Assembly: GCA_003013855.2 (NCBI GenBank) | Contig: PVNU02000922.1 | Span: forward strand, 372,001-436,000 | Length of the DNA: 64,000 bases | Source: Liriodendron chinense | Lineage: Eukaryota; Streptophyta; Magnoliopsida; Magnoliales; Magnoliaceae | Direction: 5' to 3' | Shown: one piece after another, positions 55,271-64,000 of the stretch | Layout of the letters: the number at the start of each line of letters is the position of its first letter | Position numbering within the stretch: position 1 is the stretch's first letter | The notes under the pieces: generated by a model | Told to the model about the DNA's origin: nothing | The model's input: the letters and a program-made list of their open reading frames with translations, nothing else | Databases searched by the model: none | Position numbers and translations under genes: made by a program

Positions 55271-56580
55271 TGTAAGATCTCATTCCTTCCATGCCTCTTT
55301 GCTCGTGTAAGCGCGATTTTCGGTGCCTTTGGTGGCCCTAGACTACCTTTGTGTTGTGCATGCCTGAGTGACCGGAACCTCGAGACCCCTACCATGTCAA
55401 CTGCCCCGTTGTCGCGAAGGTACTACCCGCGCGCTTGTGCGGCACTCCGTTAGCGAGATGCGCCGTGAAGAATCCATTGTATTTCATATGCACGATGCGT
55501 TGCATATTCTATAACCACACATGTAAGCCACACCTACCTATCAAACATGCACCGTACTCCACGTGTGAGAGAATCTCTACCATGCCCAATGATGTCATCA
55601 CCCCATATCACTCCATCAATATGATCTTTCTAGTTCACTATTAATCTCAAACATGGATCAAAGCCATCAATATGATCTAATTGTATGTATACATGAATAT
55701 GTATGTGGCATGTGTGTGTGCAGGATTTGAGTGTCCTAGTGAGGTCCAAAGTCTGGACCGTTCAAATAAGTTATTATTTATGCATTCCCTTCGTCTTGGT
55801 CTTGTGACTGTATAAACAGGTTAGATGGCTGTTAAGCATCATGGTGGGGCCAATGATCAGTTGGTCCCACACAAACTCTAGACCAAGTTGATATTCATGT
55901 GGCCTCTTATGAAGGGGTTGGGTGGGTGTCCACACCATAGTGGGGCCCAGTATTAGTGGTTCTTACTTCATCATCATCTTCAAACATAAGAGAAACAAGC
56001 CAAAAGTAAGTGAAGAGGGGTGTACTCACGTTGATGGCTTTGATTGACGGTGGCCCAACTTTGATCGATGGTTGAGATTGATGGTGGCCCACCAAGATCA
56101 CCACATACACTCTCTTCTCTCTCTCTTACTTAAAGTGAAAATGGTGAAAAATTGCTTAGGGATGGGGGTTTGTAAAGTGTTAACCATGGGTAGAAAGGTG
56201 AGATTGGGTTAATGTTAGAATTATAACTATGGTTTGAATTATGATAAGATTAGGGAACTTAATCCATAATTTAGGCTTAATTGTGGATTAAAAGGGCATG
56301 GGATGGTATGGCTTGATGAGGTCACGGGTAGGGAGGAGAGATATGAGGTATGAAGATATGAAGAGAGAATTGACTTTCTCTTACATGAAAAGGGAGGCGG
56401 GATGGGGTGGTGACATCATTGGGCATGGTAGAGATTTTCTATGGTACGTGTGAGAAGTGGGTGTGGTTTACTTTTCTAGTCACATAGGTGCATGCTACGC
56501 ATAGGTTGTCAGGAGCTGCCATAGGCATTGGACATGCACTTACACGTGCGGAAAAGGTACCAAAGGGATGGGGTCTTACA
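55271..56580. mobile_element. Solo LTR, 1,310 bp, splitting the MULE pseudogene
   Basis: The ends TGTAAGATCTCATTCC and GGGATGGGGTCTTACA are inverted at 14 of 16 positions, flanked by the perfect duplication ATGAT (55,266-55,270; 56,581-56,585). There is no internal coding. It contains foldback-family words (55,840-56,100). Orientation was not decided. Confidence 0.9.
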
Positions 56581-57060
56581 ATGATACAATTAGTAAGAAA
56601 TCTAAGTTCAAAACACCATATTCGATGGTGAGAACACTTGGTGAGACACACCACACGGATGATTTACTAGTTTCAAGAAGAGGTATTTGAAAATAGTTTA
56701 AGGAGCACAACTAGAAGGGAAGCTGAATATTGTTATGTTTACAAGGTTAGAAAGCTGAAATAAAGTGAGCAAGGGCAAGATGTTAAGTAGTAACAGTTAT
56801 AGAAGCATGCACTTGCATGAAGTTTGAGTTTGAGGGCATACAATGTAGGCACATAATTTGTGTTGCGAGAGAATAGGATAATTCATTCGCCAGATCACTA
56901 TCTTTCAAAGAGATGGGCAATGCAGGGGTCTGTTCATGACATAAGAAGTGAGGAAATAAGAGGTGAGATTGATGAATCTTTAGTGTTAGACAGTGATTCA
57001 TCACAAATTGCAAGAACAGCTGCCGATTAAGTGTTGAAATAAAAGAGGCATGGCATATCA

Positions 57061-57813
57061 CTTGGTTAAAGACAGGCTATGTGAGGTCATTAAAAAAATG
57101 GCCTGGTTCTTGTTAGGCTAGCATGCTTTTTTATTACCAAAAGCAGGACGGAATGCTTTTTTATTACCAAAAGCAGGACGGAATGGCCTGAAATGGAAAG
57201 ATGATTATGAAATCCTGTTTTTTTTTGCTGGCACATTAGTCACACATTCATGCCACTCAAAAGAATCATTCCACCCAGGGTGATGATAGCTATCCTATCG
57301 ATGGTTGAAAACATTGCAACAATGACAGAAAGAAAGGCCATTGCTTGGGTGGCTAGGGTCATTTAATTTGTGTGATTCTACAGATGTCCAATTGCAACTT
57401 GGTGCAGCCATAACTTGCGCATGATTTCCTTCGTTTCCTTCATGGTCATATGTCATTTCTTTCTTGTCCAATGTCGTTTCTGACATCATTTCACATCATT
57501 TTCCATATGTAACTCCTCAATTTCTAATTTAATAACGAGTGCCACTTCACAAGGAAAAAGAGAGAAGACCATTGTAGTGTCAATGTACCATCTTTCTTTG
57601 CTAGCTATCTTAGCCTTGTGATTTGTTCCGGTCAAAGTCATTGATAGGCTCTCAATGGATGGGACAACGATCGGGACTTTAATGCAATAGCCGGTGATAG
57701 GTTCCTCACATGTATGAATTGGGAAATTGGATCCTACACTTCCTGTATTGTAAACACCCGATTCTCATGAAGTGTTTGGACATGAAAATCCTGATGGTTT
57801 AACCCGGATATAG
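57061..57813. other. Intergenic DNA, no gene
   Basis: A perfect ~29-bp tandem duplication (GCTTTTTTATTACCAAAAGC) lies at 57,124-57,182. Nothing else recognised. Confidence 0.45.
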
Positions 57814-58669
57814 TGGTGCACCCTTTAGAGTGTACCAAAGGAAGCGACGTCGTAGATCAAGTATTGGAGTAGACGAGCTGATGTGGATGGGTGTCGGGCC
57901 TATTGGACCCATTTTCTGACGCATTACAAGTACGCGAGCTACAAGATTGCACAGGAGCATCATGATCGCTGGACCATGGAGCGGATTTACTTTTAGGCAT
58001 TTTTCTGTTTATTTCCTTGTTTCTAGGCATTTTAGTGTCGTTATTTATTTTAAGCGTTTTTATGTTATTTTTTTTTGTTTTTAGGCACTTTAGTGCACTT
58101 TTTATTCTCATAGCTTATATATACTGTAAGAAACCCTATTTTGAAATCATTGAATGAATAGAAAATTCGTGTGCTTCTTCCTCTTTATTTGAGAGATTAA
58201 GGTTTTAGGATTGACCCTCGGATGTTAAGGATTCCGCCCCGGAGTTCCTGTTTTCTCTTCTCTATTTTTTCAAGGTGTGAGGAAAGATAAGATTCTTTTT
58301 AATTAATAATTCGTGCTTAGGAGAACCCATTGTTTTTTTACATCCTTCGTCCTTTTCTGAATCCCTCATCCTTTTTTTGGTACGATCGTAAAGAAGGATG
58401 CTTAGCCATGAAAACCGGATCCAAACTTGACTGTGAACTGATCTATGATAGATCTGGGATATTTTCATATCCCTAGATCCTCTCTGTTTTACGATTTTAC
58501 GTGGTTTTATGTTAAGGGACATGATCCGGACAGACGAATCTCATCTCTGTGTTGAGATTTGTTAGTTTCCTCTTATTGGAAGTAGTTAGTTTCGTAACTT
58601 TATTATTCAAATATCTTTCAACTAAATATACATGCATCTAGGGTTAGGTCATCGCATGCCCCTGCATCA
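57814..58669 (+). mobile_element. 5' LTR of element G (856 bp)
   Basis: TGGTGCACCC ... CCCCTGCATCA; the termini TGGTGCA / TGCATCA are inverted at 6 of 7 positions. TATATATACTG at about 58,116 is a candidate TATA region. It matches the 3' LTR throughout with many scattered substitutions, so the insertion is not recent. Confidence 0.88.
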
Positions 58670-58673
58670 ATTT

Positions 58674-58691
58674 TGGTATCAGAGACAGGTT
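58674..58691 (+). promoter_or_regulatory. Primer binding site of element G (initiator tRNA-Met type)
   Basis: TGGTATCAGAGACAGGTT begins four bases after the LTR. TGGTATCAGAG is the classic plant tRNA-iMet complement. Confidence 0.85.
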
Positions 58692-59084
58692 CCTAGCGTA
58701 AGTCAGTTTACCCAAATTTTTCCTTTTCGGTGAGTTTTTTTTTTCAAAGGAACCGGATATCCCAAATTGTAAAATCGTAGAGCTTTCGGGCGCTCCGCCC
58801 TAAACCCCGAGCAGGGCGCGCCGCCCCCTACACTCCCGCATTCCGACCCTGCGTAGGGGTCATAGTTTGTTAAGTCTAGTTAGCCATTTTTCTAGATTTT
58901 GTGGAGTCCTCATATAAATCTAGACCATATATGATAGCTTGCATTGTGTTGAACTAGGATAGTCAAAACTGCATTTAGATTTTTACCTTTTTACAACTTT
59001 GCGCACCTAGATCTATGGCCTTTCACATATCACTCTAGGTGTATGCTCACGCGCACTGATCGTGGGTTTAGTCTCTACTATACT

Positions 59085-62000
59085 ATGGACTCTAATCAAA
59101 TTACTAAAGCTCTAGAGGGTATAATTACAAGAATGGATCAACAATTTCAGACCTTGAGAGGTGAGATTGCGCAGCAGTTTGCATATCAGGATGATAGGTT
59201 CACACGTTTAGAGGAAAGGGTCACGCGCTTAGAGGATGGCATCCAGACCTCCACTTTAGATGGTCCCAGGTGACCCCCGACACTGGGGCTGTCAATCAGT
59301 CCCAAGTTGTATGCCCTGATCTGCCTAGGGATGGTTTGGGCGCAGGTCAGGCCCGTGGGCTTAGCGATGGACACGATGGGGTGCATCATCAGTTACCCCC
59401 ACAGATTCGTGATCCCGTTTTTTCCGCCTAACGGGAGGGCCATGGTAGGGTGCGATATCCGCAACCTCAAAGATACCATAAGCAGGACCCTGTTGCTAGG
59501 GTCATGAAGGGCATCAAGGTTGACACTCTTAGTTTTGATGGGAGACTGGACCCAAAGTTCTTTTCGATTGGCTAGCAGACATGGATCACTTCTTTCAGTG
59601 GCACGGTCTGCCAGATTCATAACGAGTTGGATTCGCTAAGATGAAGTTGGTGGGCTAAGCAAAACTACATTGGGAAAATGTGGAGCGTCGCCACAAGCGA
59701 TCTAGAGAGGGGCCAGTTCTCTTTTGGATTGAAATGAAAGAGCTATTGCGAGAGAAGTATGTTTCCCTTTCTTATAAGCAGAGGCTGTTGGATCATTGAC
59801 ACATTTTGCGCTAAGGATCCATGACGGTAAAGGAATACATCGCCAAGTTCGATGAATACATGATGATGTGCGATATAGATGAGGACCCTGCTGTGGTTCT
59901 CTCCCGTCTTCGTATGGGCCTCAGGCTTGACCTCTAGCGTGAGCTCATCCTCATATGGTCAATAGCTTAGAGCACGCTTACCAGATGATGCAGGAACTAG
60001 AGAGCTATGTGCGCCAGTCTCTTGCTAGAGGGTTTGAGATTCGATCCACTGTGCCTATAGTAGCTTCGCAAGGAGTGAGACCTCAGGTTAGAAATTAACC
60101 CAGAGCTCAACTGGGTACCCAACTAGTCAACAGAAATCGAGGTAACAATATGGCTGGACGAAGTACTAGGACCGCGATGCCAGGGTAGTGCTACCACTAT
60201 GGTGGCATGAGTCATATTGCCGCAGAGTGTTCAAATAAGGGTGGACGCATTGCCTTTGTTTCTGAACATTCTACAGAAGAAGAAATGGCATATGAAGTTG
60301 ATGGTGACTAGAATGATGAGGAAATCATCATCTAATCCCTTGAGCTAGCCAGTGATGCCAAGGATGATACTGTGGAGACTACTCCACTTGCTATGGTGAG
60401 ATGCGCCTTGGCTCAGGTGAAGGAAAGTGAGGATTGGCACAGAACCACCATCTTTCACACTTATGCCAAGTGTGGAGATAAGAGCTGCAAAGTGATCATC
60501 GGGAGTTGTGAGAATGTAGTTTCTACGAGTACTTTGAGTCGCTTGGGGTTGAAGCCAATCCCTCACCCCAACCCATACCGGGTTTCTTGGGTTGATGCCA
60601 CATCACTTCCTATGACTCAGCGATGCCTTGTTCCAATTGAGTTCAGACCATACAAGGACGAGTTGTGGTGTGATGTGGTCACGATGGACGTTGGTCATAT
60701 CATCTTGGGAAGGTTGTGACTCTTTAACAAAGATGTCACAATATTCGGGCGTATGAATAATTGTGTGTTTAAGCATGACGGAAAGAAGCTTGTCTTGAGC
60801 CCGCTCCCTCCCAAATCATCCACAGGAGCGAAAGATGTTGCATCTTCAGGCAATTCCAAGAGTCAAATGGCGCCTCAGTCAAAGTCTCTCCATATTATAG
60901 ATGCCAAGGAGTCTGAGAGAGAGGTCAAAGCTGGGACTATGATGTACACTCTACTAGCTAGAGAGAGTACACCCGAAGTTGCTAGAGGGTTACCCCAAGA
61001 GGTTCGTTTATTCCTAGAGGAGTTTCAGGATGTTTTGCCTGAGGACCTTCCAAATGAGCTCCCACATATGCGGGACATTCAGCATGCAATAGATCTTGTC
61101 CCAAGGGCGACCCTATCAAACCTCCCTCACTACATAATAAATCCCACCGAACATGCTGAGTTGAAGAGGCAAGTGGATGAATTGTTTAAAAAGGAATTTA
61201 TTCGTGAGAGTATGAGCCCGTGCACCGTACCCGAGCTTCTTACGCCAAAGAAAGATGGCATGTGGCGCATGTGTGTCGATAGTAGAGCTATAAACAAGAT
61301 TACTGTCAAGTATCGGTTTTCCATCCTGAGGCTTGATGACATGCTTGACATGATGGCCACCTCTACTATCTTTTCAAAAATTGACCTCAAGAGTGGTTAT
61401 CACCAAATTCGTGTTCGCCCAGGAGATGAGTAGAAGACTGCCTTCAAGACGAAGGACGGGCTGTACGAGTGGTTGGTTATGCCTTTTGGGTCAACCAATG
61501 CTCCACATACATTTATGAGGGTGATGACCCAGGTGCTGCGACCTTTTATGGGTAAGTTCTTAGCTGTGTACTTCGATGATATCCCCATCTATAGTACGTC
61601 CCCTACTCAGCACCTTGAACACTTGAGGTAGGTCTGCAACGCCCTGCGAGCTGAAAAGCTTTATGCGAACCTCAAGAAGTGTTCTTTCTTGACTTCCAGA
61701 GTTATCTTCCTGGAGTTCGTTGTCTCGTCAGATGGTATGTCTGTAGATCTTGAGAAAGTCAAGGCCATTATCAATTAGCCTGAGCCGCATAGTATACACG
61801 ACGTGCGAAACTTTCATGACCTAGCTACGTTCTATCAGCGGTTCATCCGTAGATTTAGCTCTATTATGGCTCTCATCATATATTGCATAAGAAAAAGGGA
61901 GTTCCAATGGACTAAAGCCGAGACACAGGCTTTTTCTGAAATCAAGAAGAAGATGACGAAAGCACCCATCAAGCGTTTACCTAACTTCTCTAAAGTCTTT

Positions 62001-62258
62001 GAGGTGGCATGTGACGCGTCAGGACTTGTTATAGGGGGAGTGTTAAGCCAAGAGGGACATCCTGTGGCCTTTTTCAGTGAAAAACTGAATGAGGCTAAAC
62101 AACGCTACTCCACCTACGACAAAGAGTTCTATGCGGTTGTACAATCATTGCGCCATTGGCAACATTATTTATTACCATAAGAATTCGTCATGTTCTCTAG
62201 TCATGATGCCTTGAAATATTTGAGTTCTTAAAAGAAGTTGAGACCTATGCATGCCATG
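59085..62258 (+). pseudogene. Ty3/gypsy gag-pol remnant (gag, zinc knuckle, protease, RT, RNase H)
   Basis: Gag starts MDSNQITKALEGIITRMDQQ; after a frameshift come FDGRLDPK, VERRHKRSREGPVLF, KELLREKYVSLSYKQRLLD and MTVKEYIAKFDEYMM. The knuckle is CYHYGGMSHIAAEC (about 60,190). The protease-like region is 60,372-60,720. RT 60,990-61,800 shows MCVDSRAINKITVKYRF, IFSKIDLKSGYHQIRV, PFGSTNAPHTFMRVM and YFDDIPIYS (catalytic DD kept). RNase H has VACDASGLVIGGVLSQEG, FFSEKLNEAKQRYSTYDKEF and a final SHDALKYL. From 60,372 the frame is constant but broken by TGA (60,717), TAG (61,431; about 61,629; about 61,776), and TAA (62,178; about 62,230), at least two of them at Trp positions. No integrase. Confidence 0.9.
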
Positions 62259-62268
62259 CGGACATCAG

Positions 62269-63126
62269 TGGTGCACCCTTTAGAGTGTACTAGAGGTGGC
62301 GACGTCGCAGATCGAGTTTTGGAGCAGACGAGCTGATGTGGATGGACACCGGGCCCATTGAGCCCATTTTTTGACGTGTTACGAGTACGCGAGCTGCAGG
62401 TTCATGCATGAGCATCATGACCGCTGGACTATGGAGCGGATTTACTTTTAGGCGTTTTTCTGTTTATTTTCTTGTTTCTAGGTATTTTAGTGTCGTTATT
62501 TAGTTTATGCATTTTTATGTATTTTTTTTTATTTTCAAGCACTTTAGTGCACTTTTTATTTTTGTAGCTTATATATACTGTGAGAAACCCTATTTCGAGA
62601 TCATTGAATGAATAGAAAATTCATGTGCTTCTTCCTCTTTATTTGAGAGATTAGGGTTTTAGGATTGGTTATCGAATGTTGAGGATTCCATCCCGGAGTT
62701 CCCGTTTTCTCTTCTATATTTCTTCAAGGTGCGATGAAAGGTAAGATTCCTTTTAATTCAAAATTCGTGCTTTAGGAGAACTAATTGTTTTTTTTACATC
62801 CTTCGTCCTTTTCTGAATCTCCCCTCCCTTTTTTTGGTATGATCAAAAAGAGGAATGCCTAGTTATGAGAACCGGATTTAAACTTGACTATGGACTGGTC
62901 TATGCTAGATCTGGGATATCCTCATATTCCTAGATCTTCCCTATTTTACAATTTTACGTGGTTTTATGCTAAGGGGCATGATCTGAACGGACGGATCTCA
63001 CCTCTGTGTTGAGATTTGTTAGTTTCCTCTAATTGAAAGTAGTTAGTTTCGTAACTTTATTATTCGAATATCTTCCATCTGAATATACATGCGTTTAGGG
63101 TTAGGTCATCGCATGCCCCTGCATCA
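62269..63126 (+). mobile_element. 3' LTR of element G (858 bp)
   Basis: TGGTGCACCCTTTAGAGTG ... CATGCCCCTGCATCA, colinear with 57,814-58,669. It directly follows the RNase H relic without a polypurine tract. Confidence 0.88.
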
Positions 63127-63334
63127 TAGTTCCTATGAGGGAAGATGCCCACCTTAGAAAAATATCAAATCATGTTTGAGGCACCTAGTGGTGTTTACAT
63201 GCCATCCCAAAAAATTATCATGATCGAAAACTTCGTGAAGCATGTGTTATAGACAATTGTTGTCCCTCTCCCTCCATCTTTTCATGAGTTTCCTTCAACA
63301 CTTGGTAGGAGGGAGCTGGTGCAATAACAGCCAC
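63127..63334. other. Intergenic DNA, no gene
   Basis: Short, mixed composition; foldback-like words (GGTGTTTACATGCCATCC). Confidence 0.4.
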
Positions 63335-63725
63335 TGTGGTGCTCATCGTCTAACGACCAGTCGGTCCATTACTTGGGCCAGACCATGTTAGGACGTGAGT
63401 CCAAAAATAAGGAAGTAAACTCAAGTGGGTCGCACCACAAGAAACAGTAAGGACAGGGAATCCCACCATTGAAACCATATTGGGGCTGCAGTGGTGGTTT
63501 ACATTCCATCGAAACAGTTCATAAGGTGATTCACACCAAGATTTAGTTGGGTCAGGGAGGGGGGTGTCAGGCGTCCTTATGCCTATTTTTTCTATGGTGT
63601 GGCCCACTTGAGCTTTGGTTCCGCCTGATTTTCAAGCTCACGCACTAAAACGATTTGGAGCAAGTGGAGGACCGAGTGAATTTCATGCAAACATTATGGT
63701 AGCCCCACGTATCTTTTGGTTGAAC
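63335..63725. repeat. Foldback element copy
   Basis: The left half holds GGACGTGAGTCCAAAAATAAGG and CCCACCATTGAAACC. The right half holds CTATGGTGTGGCCCACTTGA and AACATTATGGTAGCCCCAC. Confidence 0.7.
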
Positions 63726-63799
63726 GGTTCTGTTGTAGGAAATTCATGTCCTCTCTCTCTTAAATTCATTGTCCATCAGGTCAGTAGCTTGACGTCCAA

Positions 63800-64000
63800 A
63801 AGCTGGAAGCGGATTGCCTACTGAGTAAACTCAATTGAAACATATCCAAGGCTCAAGCGGACCACACCATAGGAAATAGTAGGGATAATGACGTACACCT
63901 TTGAAACCGTTTCCTAGGGTCCATAGTGATGGCTATTTGTCATCCAACCTGTTCATAAGGTTACAAAGACATTGGTCCGGCTCATGTGGTGTGGGTGGAT
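63800..64000. repeat. Foldback element, left half, runs off the window
   Basis: GCGGACCACACCATAGGAAA, CCTAGGGTCCATAGTGATGG and CATCCAACCTGTTCATAAGG follow the order of the family's left half. Confidence 0.6.

Larger units (their letters stand above)
53370..57060 (+). pseudogene. Second MULE/FAR1-type transposase, heavily decayed and twice interrupted
   Basis: Pieces in the correct order: FAR1 domain (FDFYNEY at about 53,398; IAEHCHELATHKKHLLNSH at about 53,600); FWDEPEALKFYSDFGYDF and VPFTVVNHHGQSF (54,435-54,590), the MULE core; an AMRKVIARVFPH-like stretch (about 54,720); KEFEACWKLVI (three times by local duplication, 54,860-55,020); and a SWIM-type CMKFEFEGIQCRH with YLSKRW (56,800-56,930). 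Frames change repeatedly and stops are frequent. It is interrupted by a foldback (53,855-54,403) and a solo LTR (55,271-56,580). No terminal inverted repeats were identified, so element limits are unknown. Confidence 0.75.
57814..63126 (+). mobile_element. Ty3/gypsy element G, two LTRs, internally deleted
   Basis: The LTRs (57,814-58,669 and 62,269-63,126) enclose only 3.6 kb with gag, protease, RT and RNase H in order but no integrase and no polypurine tract. RNase H runs into the 3' LTR within a few codons. Flanks (TATAG, TAGTT) do not form a duplication. Confidence 0.88.

Noticed and set aside
58780..58850. GC-rich organelle-like insert
   Set aside because: The CGGGCGCTCCGCCC stretch is short and lies in the leader of element G; nothing else organellar around it.

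Overview
The window looks like repeat-dominated nuclear DNA of a flowering plant. The evidence is several plant-type LTR retrotransposon lineages, two FAR1-related Mutator-like (MULE) transposases, hAT and PIF/Harbinger MITEs, a tRNA-derived SINE family, and a C/D snoRNA cluster behind a plant site II / telo-box / TATA promoter. A very abundant foldback repeat, typified by GGGCCCACCATGATGTATG and its inverse, recurs about twenty times. From memory such repeats are common in magnoliid trees, so a magnoliid is my guess; the sequence does not prove it.

Layout. 1-13,827 is a stack of nested retrotransposons. Ty3/gypsy element A (minus strand, open gag, 2.1 kb LTR at 1940-4058) interrupts the protease of gypsy element B (decayed gag-pro 4059-7391, LTR 7677-9210). 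B abuts the RNase H region of a Ty1/copia element C (9211-13,827). C is itself split by a 3.27 kb solo LTR (9649-12,916) with a GTTAC target duplication. 13,828-21,602 is a patchwork of foldback elements, hAT MITEs, one SINE and a 2.6 kb Harbinger-like element. 21,603-30,437 is one 8.8 kb MULE with long terminal inverted repeats, an imperfect 9-bp target duplication and a decayed FAR1-type transposase; a copia solo LTR sits in its left terminus. 30,438-41,745 holds more MITEs, LTR relics, a SINE with a 17-bp duplication, and a solo LTR of element B's family (39,114-40,646) lodged in a foldback.

41,750-48,500 is the only stretch that looks like a host gene. A promoter and spliceable first exon precede at least four convincing C/D box snoRNAs of two families, plus two diverged copies. 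Family 1 carries a guide complementary to the peptidyl-transferase segment of 25S rRNA; family 2 is complementary to the conserved ACCGUCCUAGU of 18S rRNA. The order and local duplications suggest a cluster grown by tandem duplication.

48,500-52,600 has no recognised gene. A copia reverse-transcriptase relic follows on the minus strand. 53,370-57,060 is a second MULE/FAR1 pseudogene split by a foldback element (53,855-54,403) and a solo LTR (55,271-56,580, ATGAT duplication). 57,814-63,126 is a Ty3/gypsy element with two LTRs but no integrase, riddled with nonsense codons. The right edge is foldback repeats. I found no convincing intact protein-coding host gene; the longest open frames are transposon proteins. 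All identifications come from reading the sequence; no search was run.
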